From the NCBI RefSeq assembly GCF_030247185.1, contig NC_080571.1, positions 168,497,421 through 168,561,420 on the forward strand: 64,000 nucleotides of DNA, given 5' to 3'. Positions 31,790-42,668 of the stretch are shown piece after piece (position 1 is the first letter of the stretch; every line of letters starts with the position of its first letter). The notes below the pieces were generated by a model. That model saw only the letters and a list, made by a program, of their open reading frames with translations. It did not search any database and was not told the DNA's origin. A program made the position numbers and the translations under genes. The stretch comes from Malaya genurostris (Eukaryota > Arthropoda > Insecta > Diptera > Culicidae).

Positions 31790-33928
31790 CAAAAATAAAA
31801 TAACAAAGGAAATGATATCGAGCCCAATGACAGGGAATATGAGCGACAACCTTCTATCGCAGGGACAAAACCGAAACCAGAGATAATAGTAAATTTAGGA
31901 CTAGGGAATGCAGAAAATAATACGAATACAGACCATATTTACATGGAGCCAAGTATAGAGGTGAATATCGTAATAATATGAGAAATTTTTTTTTAAGATA
32001 ACACAGTCAGCACAGAATTAGAATATAAGTTACTTTACATGTTTCCGGTATTAGTGGAAAAATATTAAAGTCCAGATTTGAGTTTATTTTAGAAAGGAAA
32101 AACAGGAACACGTACCGAAAGAACCAGCTCAGGTAGTGGAAGAGAGGACCTGCGACATGGACTCTACACAACCGACCAGTTTAGAAGCAATTTCAATAAT
32201 TGAACGGAAGGACGACTTCTGAAACTATGGAGGCAAGGATGGTAAGACACCATTAAAATGAACACGGCATAGAAGCTAGTTGCGGGTTTTTCCTTGCGTT
32301 AGAAAAAAGGTTTAGAAAAAGATTCATTATAACCTGCAACAAGCATTCGCATGCCGCAACTTTAATAACAATTTTATTTCCACAGACAGACGTATTGTCG
32401 ACAGACGGGTTGTCGACCTGTATCTACGGGTTAAAAAGGGTGCGAGGTACCTAAAAAAAATAAGTAAACATAAAAACCTCTCGATTAATGGAAAAGTACA
32501 CGAGATAAAAACATATGCACAAGATTAAGTATTAAAACTTTTTTTTTCTTTAACTATGTTGTATTCACTGTGATGTCGAAAAAGAAGTTTTAGCAAATCG
32601 TTTCAGTAGTCAAAACATACAGAAAAGACAAAATGCGCAAAGATATGATAATGAAAAATAAAAAAAAAGAGAATGCACACGCACAAAGCGATTATGAAAA
32701 AATACGTATATACAAATAATAACAATCATAGAATAGACAATAGACCATGTAACACGTATATAAAAATAATAATAATAATAACAATCATAGAATAGAAAAA
32801 TGATCACACTAAAGGCACAGAATCATACAAAACGAATAAAAGTATTTTTTTTAGTCCCGAACTGTGTGTGTGCACGAAAATAGTCATCGCAGAAGGAAGG
32901 ATGTCAGTAGCTTAGCCAAGCTACCTAAGAGAACGAGAGGGTGTGATCGGATGCGGTGGCAAGTTGAAGACAAAGGGAACCGGGGAATCATCAAGATGTC
33001 AGAAGGAAGAACAGCAGAGTTGAAAATCGAGGCAATTTTGAGTTGAAAAATCAAGGCAGAAAAATTACGAAAAAGTTTAATATGGAAGACGTGATAACAA
33101 ATCGAAATAATGGCAATGCTACAAATTGCTACATCAACAAGTACAACTGATAACAAAACAAGAAGGAAGTAAATGCAGTGAACACAGTTAAAGATGGCTA
33201 GCATGGGTATGCCACAACGTTACAAATTGCTACCCCATATTTCATTCAGTGAGCATCGTCAAAAGCTCAGCTGAGTACCATAAACCAATATATGAAAATC
33301 AAAGTTTATTATTACGTGAAAATTTAAACAATTTGTTGTTTAAAAATACACTACGACGAAGATAACCACGAAATCAAATGAAATGCATAAAAGCTGCTAG
33401 GAGCCTCAACACATTGTACCCAACGAGAAGCCATGATGAGAAGCAACAATACAGAATACCAATACCTGACTAATCAACGAAGAAGCTTCATCACATATAT
33501 TTTTACGGAACTATTATTACTACTGGCAGTAATCTCAATGAGGCCCAAAACGCAAAGGAGTCAATGATCAATTTTCAATTATGCCCTTTGAAGCGAGTAC
33601 CTAAACAACGAGAAGCCCTAATACGTGTCACCAACACAGAAGAACGAGCCATTAGGAATGAGAACGTCACGGTACCCAGAGTCCGAAGCTAGCAACCGTT
33701 CGATCACCCCACAGCAAACCATGAGACAGGATGGCGTCAGAGGAGAACACACACGAGGACCATCGTAAGGTTAGGAAATTTAATTTGCGTATAGCCCAAA
33801 TGGAAAAAACACCAAGTCCGGCAATAGTAATTATAATTCCGGAAATTTGTGATCCAGCTACGAACCTCAATGTTATAAACCAACGCATTCGAATTGATGT
33901 TCACCATTCAGGTAACATCAAGCTCAGT
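31790..33928 (+). other. Gypsy-A post-env region
   Basis: About 2.1 kb between env and the polypurine tract, collinear in reverse complement with gypsy-B 10862-13697 and gypsy-C 50771-52560. It is A-rich with (AAT)-type runs near 32770. Apart from the small basic ORF it holds nothing I can name. It is far longer than the usual gap between env and the 3' LTR. Confidence 0.65.
32864..33046 (+). CDS. Small basic ORF, gypsy-A post-env region
   Basis: 60 codons starting MCVHENSHRRRKDVSSLAK and continuing LPKRTRGCDRMRWQVEDKG. The central 45 residues match the gypsy-B frame at 11636-11920 almost exactly; the C-terminus differs because of an indel near 33030. It is strongly basic in its first half. 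The same DNA in gypsy-C is frameshifted. Whether it is translated, or a remnant of an exon or of a structured RNA, cannot be told from sequence. No known family recognised. Confidence 0.35.
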   Translation: MCVHENSHRRRKDVSSLAKLPKRTRGCDRMRWQVEDKGNRGIIKMSEGRTAELKIEAILS

Positions 33929-33942
33929 AAGTAAGGGGGCAT
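33929..33942 (+). promoter_or_regulatory. Gypsy-A polypurine tract
   Basis: TAAGTAAGGGGGCA directly precedes the 3' LTR, identical to the tract of gypsy-B at 10848-10861 on the other strand. Confidence 0.82.
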
Positions 33943-34697
33943 GCAGCGCCCTTAGCAAATTTTCCTTCGAACTTGTTAGTATTGTAGAAAAAAAATAGGG
34001 AGCCGTGAAAAAAAAAACTCGTCACGTTTCAGGCAAGCCTTCACGTCAAACTTTCTACTTAAAATCACAAGCTCGGCTTGTACTAAAATCCTCGAGCTTT
34101 ACCCGAAAGTAAATGTTAGGAGCTTAAAAACCCATAGTTGGGAAGAGCTAGGAGTTAGTTAAGTTTTAAAGAGCGCGCGGTAAATAGCCGTTAGTCTCGG
34201 GAGTCGACCCGTAGATAAGCTAGTCCGTCTCGTCCGAGTTCTCGTGTTAATAATCGTTTTTAAGTGATATCAATTCGTGTACAATATTGTTATAAAGAAG
34301 AGAATTCGCAAAATATGATTGACAGAAAGCATGTTAACAGATTTAGAATAGTGATAAATAGAGGTTAATATCGAATTTGTGAGCACATAGCCTGATGGTA
34401 GCAAGTGGGAGAAGAAACATTCTCTAAGGGATAATAGATAGATTGCGTGAACAAAACATACAGCACAAGAAGCATAGACACACTGTAGTGTTACCGAGGA
34501 AAGATAACAAGTGATAACAGTTCTTGAGAAAAATTTGCTTCCACTATGTAAAAGACGTTATTGTGAATAAGAAACACAAATAAAAGTTTGAAGAAGAACA
34601 GAAGAAACAAATTTATTATTATCTAACTGTGGAAAAGAAACATCCTCCTACGATATCTTCCTCCCGCCGCTCGGCCGAAATCAACGAGGTGACTGCA
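33943..34697 (+). repeat. Gypsy-A 3' LTR
   Basis: 755 bp, same ends as the 5' LTR, lacking roughly 130-150 bp from the first third (after CTTCACGTCA) and the internal 66-bp tandem copy. It is followed by GTGG (34698-34701), the target duplication, and then by BEL integrase sequence. Confidence 0.92.
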
Positions 34698-34701
34698 GTG
34701 G

Positions 34702-35145
34702 GCCGGCTCGTCGATGAGTTGATTTCAGCAATGTGGGACCCCAATAGTCAACACCAGTTGTTGAAAAAGGTCTATTGGCAATGACGCGTGAGGAAGGTAA
34801 CTCTGTCATGAACTGTTCGAGGAGCTTTGGGCGAGCTCTGATGCAAACGATACAGTTGTGAACGAATATTCGGGCTATATTTTTGCCACCTATGATCCAA
34901 TATCGTAAACGAAGAGTGCTAAGAAGCAACTGAGGGGCAGCACGAAGATGTTTTTCGTGGTAGCTTCTTACTAACAGGCTAGATAAAGCATGGGAGGATG
35001 GCAAGATGATTTGATGTTTCGCGTCGTAGGATTGATGAGATTGATTTAGTCTTCTTCCAATTCGTATCAGGCCTTCAGGCGATAACATCGGATGAAACCA
35101 TTTGATTCGAGATTTCGTAGAGACAGGCTTCATTTGTTCGAGCAA
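34702..35145 (-). pseudogene. BEL integrase, zinc-binding end and first catalytic Asp
   Basis: Right-hand part of the split BEL integrase. It shows the tail of the preceding domain (WFHPMLSPEGLIRIGRRLN), the HHCC zinc-binding region with SYHEKHLRAAPQLLLSTLR, WIIGGKNIAR and CIVCIR, and the start of the core with the first catalytic Asp in TGVDYWGP. The frame runs to the GTGG target repeat, where gypsy-A was inserted. The remainder is at 2696-3223. An upstream break near 35145-35520 separates it from RNaseH. Confidence 0.9.
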
Positions 35146-35519
35146 TTTCCATTCGAATACAAGTGTTTGCTTCTGGTTTCCACTTCTCTTGCTCCGTCTA
35201 CAGAAATGCCAATAATTTTTGAATGAGCCGTTGTGCTATGCTGACAGTTTCAAGCAAATCTGAGACAGAATGCAATTACCCTCATTACCATGCACTGGTT
35301 ATTTGAAAATTTGCCGACTAATTCATCGATGAATGATGACTTGCTTGCCACTGGTGTTGTCGCACAATTGACCTTTCGTGATTCGCGTGATACATCAGGG
35401 TTATCTATGACAAATGATATTTGCGCGGGCCATTCGGTTTCTTTGAGAAGCAGCCATGCAGTTCCTTGTTCGTCAGGTACAATTGGAAGTCGTTTGTTGG
35501 ATTTTTAACACTCGATTAG

Positions 35520-35759
35520 CTACAAATGTGGTCCACGTTGCGGGTGGTGAAGCCAACAAAGTACTGTCGTGGAATCCATCCAGAAATGGGTTTGAACAGG
35601 TAGCTGTAATGACAAGTTAACCTTTTCATACAGCTGAGTCACTAGTAATGCTCGGCACGGTTCGAACCGAGGAATAGTTTGCTTTTTTTGTGGAGCTATC
35701 TTAGATTTTGTTATTAGCAGTGCCACCTTGACTGCGTTTTCTTTGTTGGTAGAGCGCAC
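35520..35759 (-). pseudogene. BEL RNaseH fragment
   Basis: A short frame with KVALLITKSKIAPQK and TIPRFEPCRALLVTQL, then a segment ending in FWMDSTTVLCWLHHP. These match the BEL RNaseH pattern in which 'L..SKSRVAP' and 'IPRLEL.AA' precede 'DS..VL.WI'. It overlaps the end of the RT frame (35714). Between it and 35145 the reading frame is broken and only scattered coding remains can be seen. Confidence 0.8.
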
Positions 35760-36637
35760 ATATACGCATGCTCCGATGCATCACTGAAGAAATGTAGTTG
35801 TATTGTAGTTGGTTTTGCACACAACACACAGCGATCGATGTACAGCTCATTTAAGCGAGGCAGCTGAGAATGATAGTTGGTCCAACGTTCAAACAACGAA
35901 GTCGGAAGCACTTGATCCCAACCCCAAAGACGTCCGTCATCGTTTTCCATCATCCATAAAGATTGCATGAAAAGTTTCGCTGTTGTGACGACCGGACCTA
36001 GTAAACCGAGGGGATCAAACAGTTGAGCGATTTGAGATAGTGCAACACGTTTGGTGAGTGGGTTAGGTGGCATCGCTAGATTGACCAGACGCAGAACGTC
36101 TGATGCTGGTTCCCAGTGAATGCCGAGTGTTTTGATGCACTGAATGAAGTTTAGGTCGACGGATGCTTGCAATGCACGATTTTCTTCGGAGATTCCCTTC
36201 AGCATAGTTTCTTCATCGGAAGCCCATTTACATAGCTCAAAACCGCCTTTGGCTAATAAACCTTCCAGTTGCCTTTGCAGCGTTTTCGCTTCATCGATAT
36301 TCGACGCGCCTGTTAATAAGTCGTCGACATAAAAATCCTTACCAAGCGATTCAGTGGCTTCGGGAAAGTTGGTTCTTTCATGATTTGCCAATTGTTTTAA
36401 CACTCGTGCGGATATGAACGGGGCACACGCAGTACCGTACGTAACGGTTTTCAGTTCGAAGGTGTTGAAAGGAGCGACGCTGGAATCTCTCCAACTGATA
36501 CGTTGCAGTGGGGTAACCTTTTCATGAATCAATATCTGCCGATACATTTGCTTAATGTCAGCGAAAAGCATCACAGGATGTTGGCGAGAGCTCAAAATAA
36601 TTGACCTTATATCCTCCTGCACGATAGGGCCTACCAA
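35714..36637 (-). pseudogene. BEL reverse transcriptase
   Basis: RT palm and thumb of the BEL/Pao type. It contains VMLFADIKQMYRQILIHE (first catalytic Asp), ELKTVTYGTACAPFISARVL, the catalytic KDFYVDDLLTGA, then IKTLGIHWEPASDVLRL and LFDPLGLLGPVVTTAK, and the start of RNaseH in LHFFSDASEHAYM. Open over 307 codons. A frameshift just upstream (about 36630-36650) separates it from the fingers, whose LNDS-type block is visible in another frame. Family placement is secure from the YVDDLL and FDPLGLL motifs. Confidence 0.92.
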
Positions 36638-36770
36638 AAGAGTCGTTCAAGGACGGCCCGTTAGTTATTGTTTTGACGGCAAGTTAGTTATTGTTCTGTT
36701 TGACAGGAAGTCTGAAGATGTACCGCCCTTTCAGACGTACGGTTTGGCGAAAATGTTCCTCGCAAGCAGC

Positions 36771-37091
36771 TCATTCTGCAGAATTGCTTGGTGATTTGTA
36801 ATCCTCTTCTAATGCCCAAAATTTTTCCATTAGACTATATAAATCGACATTGGTTGCAACACTAGCAACTGGTATAATACGTTGACAGGTTGTAGTCCTT
36901 CCTGAAACTACCCAGCCTAGCTCGGAGTTTATAAGAATAGGCATACCGTTGCCTAGCGAAATTTGTCCTGTTACTTTAAATAAATCGTAGAACACTTCGG
37001 CACCTAAGATTAGATCTACAGGATTAGATGTACAAAAAATAGGATCAGCCAGCTGTATGTCCGGCGTAAATTGCCACGACGTACTGTCCAC
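36771..37091 (-). pseudogene. BEL protease-RT junction (DUF1758 part)
   Basis: C-terminal part of the BEL aspartic protease region. LADPIFCTSNPVDLILGAEVFYDL and GMPILINSELGWVVSGRT match the DUF1758 pattern '.D..F....PID.LLGAD....L' and 'TKLGWI.SG'. The DTG active site would lie upstream, near 37100-37320, where the frame is broken. It connects to RT through a decayed stretch (36638-36770). Confidence 0.85.
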
Positions 37092-37323
37092 CGAAACGGT
37101 TGACAGGTCTACAGGTAGTTTAGGTAAGACTAGGAGCTCTACGTTGGCACAATAGTATAGTAGTTGAAAATTTCTGCCGAACGTGGGTAGAAGACTGACC
37201 GATTCCTGCGACCGGAAGGAATGTCCGTTCGCGCTACACTCTAAGTGATTGAACAGAATCAGTTACTGATACATTTCCGAGAATTAAAATAATTCGCTCC
37301 ATGACTGGCCACAGGACGAATGT

Positions 37324-38222
37324 TTACTTTTTCCTATTGAAAGCTAATACAACGCCAGCGGAATTAGATTGCATATTTTGGAGCACAGTCACGCGACGTT
37401 GAATGAAGGCTGTAAGATCCGTAAAAGAAATTGCGTCTTTGGTCGATGCATATTCTTTCCAATCTCTCCCTGTCATTGGATCTAATCGAATACTTATCAT
37501 TCGAATAAGTAAAATGTCCCAGCACTGTGTTTGCTCGCCGAGCTGTTGTAGCACTCTAACGTTTGCCTCAAAATTTTCCACCAGCGAATGTAGATCCGAT
37601 GCGGATTGGCGTTTGATAGTTGAGAATTCGAAAAAAGCATCCACATGAGCATGTTTTAATCTTGTAAGATTCTGATAGTGATTTTCCAGTAGGTTCCAAA
37701 CGACTACATCATTGTTGGCACTAATGGGGATGGTTTGAATAAACTTTAATGCGTCCCCAGATAGCGAAGAGCGTAAGTAGTAGAATTTTTTGAATGTTGG
37801 AGAATTCGGCAGATAAATGAACCAGCGACAGATACAAGTCGTGAAAATTGAGCCAGTTATCTAGATTCCCGCTGAACATTGGGAGTTTGACATGCGAAGC
37901 CGATACAGGGAAATGGCCAGCATAAGGAGAACCACAAGCACACGGTGTAACAGGAATTTTTCTAAGGGTTAGTAAAAAATCCTTCATTTTATATTAAACC
38001 GATTCGAAGCTGGATCGATATTTAAATTGTTGCTCGAAGCCGGTTTCGTCGAGTGATTCGAGTTTCGTCTGAACTTTATTAAAATCGGACCAGAGCGATG
38101 CAAGGTGCTCTAGTCTCACCGGAACTTGACAAGCATCAGTATCATCCTCATAATTGTCGACAAACGCCTTAATGAGGTCTTTATTTGTCGTTCCCTCGCC
38201 ATGTTGAACAGGAACTGCAAAC
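37324..38222 (-). pseudogene. BEL Gag remnants
   Basis: Gag of the BEL element in at least three frames. The N-terminal block RLEHLASLWSDFNKVQTKLESLDETGF-type sequence lies at about 38010-38130 with an in-frame stop near 37995. The frame 37987-37721 has PMFSGNLDNWLNFHDLYLSL, the typical BEL 'F.G....W..F...F...I' motif. The frame 37644-37324 has DLHSLVENFEANVRVLQQLGE and SFTDLTAFIQRRVTVLQ. Zinc knuckles expected after this are not recognisable. Non-functional. Confidence 0.82.
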
Positions 38223-38457
38223 GGAAGACCGCGTAGATCGAACGGGACAAGAAAACGTTAATGGAATGCTTATTACCTTCTGAAGGCAAATATGTGCATT
38301 GTACAAATTTGTCCTACAAGTATCGTTGATCGAACGCTCACAAACTCTGGTTGATTCCAGTCCAAAACTCCGGCTTCATTAGGTGGCGACCGTAAGATGG
38401 CATCACAGATAATAGCTAACACCTTGGCGTCAGCGGTCACATGGAGTCTCGACACTT

Positions 38458-38475
38458 ATCCGGTTCGAAGGACCA
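38458..38475 (-). promoter_or_regulatory. BEL primer-binding site
   Basis: On the minus strand TGGTCCTTCGAACCGGAT follows the LTR by a couple of bases. Its complement reads as a tRNA acceptor and T-arm with GTTCGAA and a CCA end, so first-strand synthesis would be tRNA primed. The exact tRNA is not assigned. Confidence 0.85.
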
Positions 38476-38477
38476 GA

Positions 38478-38903
38478 TGATGACGATCAGTGAGAGCAGC
38501 GATAACCGGTATGGTATAACCTTCCAGATCTGGAAAAGCTGGTGCGGACTTCGTGACGTACGGGATGTACGTGGTGGATTTTCGACGCAGTGAAGATTTT
38601 GCACTGGTTTCAATGCACAACACCTTTTACTCTACCTTAATGTTAACATTCACCTTTCTAAACATAATAAAAAAATACAACTGACACTGACGTCTAGCAA
38701 CGCAGTCGGACTAAGAAAAAACCTGTCTCTTTTGCTGCACAGTCCCTTTTATAGTTGCTCAATCGGTAACAAGTAGTCCCGGAAACAACCTTCAATCCAA
38801 AATTGCGTATCGATGAAACTGGATCGATAAAAGTCTCATTTATTCGCGAGTCGAAGCAGCGATGACATTTAGAAGGCGCTAATTTCTTCTTCGTTTACTA
38901 ACA
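38478..38903 (-). repeat. BEL/Pao 5' LTR
   Basis: 426 bp matching 1772-2202. It ends at 38903 and is followed by the AGCTT target duplication (38904-38908). Differences from the 3' LTR are substitutions and short indels (for example ACTCTTACC-containing sequence shortened near 38650), so the insertion is old. Confidence 0.92.
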
Positions 38904-38908
38904 AGCTT

Positions 38909-40639
38909 GTTTATGCATATTTACGCGCGTCCAGACTGGTAGTCGCTGGTTTCACTCCTCCTCGGAAATCGGATAGAAATATCTCTCATATATTTGCATA
39001 CATGCATGTATGCATGTATAGTAAAAATCTATATACATTACTATCTTGTTATACACTATATTATTTTGAAAGCTGTGAAGAAATTGTCACTGAAAGCAAT
39101 TGATATGCTAGAACTTATAACAATACAAGAAAATACAGAGCAAGAAATTAGCGACACAGAAAACTCGGACAATAGCGTGACAGATACTGATTTATCGAAT
39201 GCGATGCGACTAAGTAACATATTGTAATGATTTATTGGGTAACATTGATTACCTAATTGGTTGATTAGGTTGTGAAATGTATTTTTCCCATTTTTTCTCA
39301 TTTAAATGCTATCTAAAACTTTGTAGTGGATGCTTAGATAATAGAGATAGATTCTACGTAGACAAATTCAAAATATCTGTTTCTTACATTAAAGTGAATA
39401 TATTTCAAAATTTTTTTTTTACATTATTTATATCTTCAGCAAAAAAACTTCAAATGTTTTCTTCTTCAAAACGAAATAGAAAAAAAAAAATTGTAAAAAA
39501 TTTTTTTTTTCGAAATTGGTCTACCCTCTTAACAAAAATTAAGGTGCTACTTTCAAAAGAAGCGTTATATAATCTTGTCAAACTTTTCCAAAGACACGTT
39601 AGCTCTTAAAAATTAGTGAAAGTCAGTACAGACTTTTGACCGTCTTTTTCCAGTTTTGGACCACTGTGCGACAGGTCGAATCAGTACTACGGTGAGCTTC
39701 TGAATAACGAAACTCAAAATACAAAGAACTGCACAGAGCTCAATGTTGGCTCATGGCTAGCCGACGACAGATTCCAAATACCTGATCTATCGGAGATAAG
39801 TGAGGGGAATGGTTAAATAGGAACTGGCTAGAGCGTAGTACTTAGGAATTATCCTAAGATTTTGGAGAAGGAGATTCCATCGCAGGAATGGATGGAAGGA
39901 GTGGTTCCATCTACAAAAAGGGTTATAAGCTACCGATCACAAAATAATTAATTAATCAAAAACCATCAAGAGTTGCGAGACTATGATTCGATCTCTTGGA
40001 TGAAGTTAGAAAAGAAAGAGTAGAAAAAAAAATCAATACCCTAGGAAAATGCAATGAAAGTTTTTTTCTTCTCATGTAATACTAATGCACGGACGATATG
40101 GAATTGTGGAAAATAATTGATGATGTCCTCGAATAAGTAAAAAGTAGTCAAAGACGCGGCTAACGCCGTTAACATTTTCTCACTTTTTCTATTTCTCGGT
40201 GTTGCAAAAATCAAAACAAATTGTAAAAAGGTCGACCTTAAAAAGAAAATAATCAAACAGGTGACACTAATCTTCATACAAACGAACATATAGAACAGTC
40301 CAATACGAGTCATCAGAATCACGAATTTAAACTGTGGATTTTAATCACTATTTCAACAATTTTATTGCTATTAAAATAACACAAAATGCTGAAAAAACTA
40401 TGAATCCAAAAAGTGTAGCAGTCATACCTTATTCAGCAATAAGTTTCAAGCATCCAGTAGATCGATTTCAATAATTGCGCCAACAGTTATACAACCTATC
40501 GTTGGCCAACTTTGGCACAACACCCTAATCAAATTTTCCCCTCATTTAAGTTGAATAATTCGTTGAGTCTCTCCTTAGAGTGAAATTCACGAAGATTCCT
40601 CGCGAATAATGTATGATGGAGGGGAGGGATGGCGCCAAG
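38909..40639. other. Unassigned A/T-rich flank
   Basis: Right flank of the BEL insertion. It holds a short ATGC-rich alternating run (CATACATGCATGTATGCATG near 38997), A/T-rich sequence and poly-T/poly-A stretches (39410-39510). A 77-codon frame at 38994-39227 ends in an acidic stretch but has no recognised domain. I see no gene or element. Confidence 0.5.
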
Positions 40640-41300
40640 GATTGGTTAACCGAATAAAACAGTCAGTGGGGTCATTGATCGCCGAATTTGTCCGATGAAA
40701 TTAGCGGGACAATACGTATTTCCGGTAAATTCGTACGAAATTACCTTCGCTAATCTGAGGATTTCCAATGCTAGTTTATTTCGTCCCAGTCCGCCAAACT
40801 TAGTGGAAGCTTCGCGTAGTTGTCCGGTGTTAGTTTCAGATAGGTAATAAAGTGACGATAAGTAATGCGTGTAGAGAATAGTGCGTGCGAAGTAAAACAA
40901 GAATCAGGTAAAAGTGCTCAAAATCGTGCCATTGACCTCACCAATGTGCTAATGACCCCGTCTGCATCAGCCAGACGGCATTCGTTTCTTTTATCTATTC
41001 TGCGCAGCTACGACGAAAGAGAGGAAGGAAGGAAGCAAGCACCGGACGCGGGGCAAAGTCCACCAACGGACGAAAATTCAAACTCCGGCAACCGTTACAC
41101 CGCCGGAAAAGTTCGGTCCGTCAACTGACCGTTAGTAGCAGCCAGCGAACGTCGGCCAGAATCGGTGTGGTAGATCACCGGTTACGTGAGTACCCGGAAT
41201 CGTCAGCACCGCCATCACCAATAAAACGACGATCGACCCAGCATCCACCACCAACAGTAAGCAGCAGACGCAGAAACCACTGGTGAGTCCGTATCGTTCT
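40640..41300 (+). other. C+G-richer stretch, possible exon or leader
   Basis: This stretch is less A/T-rich than its surroundings. It has two splice-donor-like GTGAGT sequences (41186 and 41282 regions, the second as CTG/GTGAGT) and CCA/CAG-rich sequence between. It could be an untranslated exon of a host gene or the leader of another retroelement. The 87-codon frame at 40865-41128 (starting MRVENSACEVKQE) has no recognised domain. No decision is possible from sequence alone. Confidence 0.25.
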
Positions 41301-41476
41301 TGCTAAATAGTGGGGCGGCGTCCACTGAAGACGCCCCCGTGATTCAGAACCGTTTAAGTGTCCTATAAATAAAAATCCCGTTTAAAAACGGAAGTAGGGA
41401 CGCGTCCATAAATTGAGGGTTGTGTGTCGGCCATCATGCTTTTGTGACACCATTTTTGAACGCCACACACAACCCA

Positions 41477-42185
41477 TTGTATTAGTCACCCGGGTGCGAA
41501 GCACATCTCATTGCTGGAGCCGTGGAGTGACGTCGTCGCCTGAGAAAGTGGGAGAGGAAAGCACAAATGGTCAATGAGCACAAGTAGGGAGAGAAATCAC
41601 GCACGCACATAGGAGCTAGGCTAGATAGGAGATTAGAAAATTTAATACAGACATGCAATATAAAGTCAAACCGTTTTTCCGTTAATAAATGATTATTTAC
41701 TTCAATGCCTAAATGTAACTCGATTGTAACCATAGAACTCCTACAGGTATTTGGTGGGGTTTTCCGTATGTTTGCGTCACTTCGTTAGAGCTTTTTCGTT
41801 GTTGGCTGTCTTCCGCTCAGCGGAATTTGAATGTGTGCTGTAAGTTCAGCTTCCATTGGGTTTACGCTATCTGGTGGCAGATAGCTGCACTGCCCATGAT
41901 GATAAAGTTAGGCACGGGTAACTTTCTCACCGTTGATTATCTGAGGGTAATGAGGTTTCGGTGATTGCTGCTGACTGATAATAGGGTCATCTACCCGTCT
42001 TTGGAGACTAGTTTTTGGTTAGCCTAACTTGACCGATCCTGATTCATTTTTTCGTTGACCTTCTTCGGGAACTCGCCCTAAGGAGAGTCTCATCCGGGCA
42101 AACACATCGTGGCGTGCAGTCTTCCTTATAGGGAAGTGGCGCTATAAACTGCACGCTGGTTAGGGATCGGCAAGGGTCGGCTACA
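41477..42185 (+). repeat. Probable gypsy-E 5' LTR
   Basis: A candidate LTR from TGTATTAGTCACCC to GGCTACA, placed because it ends three bases before a good primer-binding site. The left end is a guess, since no matching 3' LTR exists in the window. An 11-bp inverted repeat lies just outside it at 41417-41475. Confidence 0.35.
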
Positions 42186-42188
42186 TAT

Positions 42189-42206
42189 TGGCGCCCAACT
42201 ACAGGG
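42189..42206 (+). promoter_or_regulatory. Gypsy-E primer-binding site
   Basis: TGGCGCCCAACTACAGGG. The first 11 bases match the primer site used by many gypsy-type elements and vertebrate retroviruses primed by tRNA-Lys. It fixes the 5' end of gypsy-E. Confidence 0.75.
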
Positions 42207-42668
42207 ATTTTCGAATTTTTGGGAGGACATGGAAAATATCATGGAAATGTGGTCAATTACTTAATAATCTTTTTCAATTATGTACAGGTTTAACCTAGGT
42301 TTATAAAGTTGTTATTTGGGATTTAGATATGAATGTAGAGACAAATGTCTTTGAAGACAAGTTGAGAAGAATTCAGGAACTTAATTTGAGGAATTTGTTG
42401 AGGCTACGGAAATATTGTGGTATTTATGTGAGTATTTGAGTTGTTGTTGTTTGTTGTTTATAATAAAATAAATACACATACACATACATAGCGTATATAA
42501 TATAATTTATTATTATTAGATTAAATACAATCATCGATTGCGAATATTTATAAACCTCGTTTCGTGTTTGATAAATTCCTGTATATAATTTCTTTGCGAA
42601 TAATTTATTATTACGGTTGAGTGAACAATTTCCAAAGCTGCTAGGAAGCAATTACATTTAAATAAAAA

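Larger units (their letters stand above)
3224..34697 (+). mobile_element. Gypsy-A, Ty3/gypsy with env-like gene
   Basis: Plus-strand LTR retrotransposon with 5' LTR 3224-4179 and 3' LTR 33943-34697, both starting TGCAGCGCCC and ending GTGACTGCA. It is flanked by a perfect 4-bp GTGG duplication (3220-3223, 34698-34701). Coding order is gag (6639), protease (8336), RT start (8984-9801), then after the gypsy-B insertion the RT end, RNaseH, integrase (26495-28662) and an Env-like gene (29968-31656). The order with env in third place is that of insect errantivirus-type elements. Without gypsy-B it would be about 14.8 kb, long for the group, partly because of a long leader (2.4 kb) and a long post-env region (about 2 kb). 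All pol and env parts are broken. Confidence 0.92.
1772..38903 (-). mobile_element. BEL/Pao LTR retrotransposon, interrupted
   Basis: Two matching LTRs (1772-2202 and 38478-38903) in the same minus orientation bracket BEL/Pao gag, protease, RT, RNaseH and integrase fragments. The perfect 5-bp repeat AGCTT lies just outside both ends (1767-1771 and 38904-38908), so these are the true ends of one insertion. A primer-binding site lies inside the right LTR and a polypurine tract inside the left one, which fixes the minus orientation. Without the gypsy-A insertion at 3224-34697 the element would be about 5.7 kb, in the usual size range. Stops and frameshifts in all coding parts make it a defunct copy. 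Confidence 0.93.

Noticed and set aside
36144..36332. Small ORFs on the strand opposite RT, RNaseH and integrase genes
   Set aside because: They are mirror frames of well-supported retroelement genes and show no domains of their own. The same holds for many others across the window.
38994..39227. 77-codon acidic ORF as the start of a piggyBac-like transposase
   Set aside because: An acidic N-terminus alone is not evidence. No DDD-type core or terminal repeats follow.
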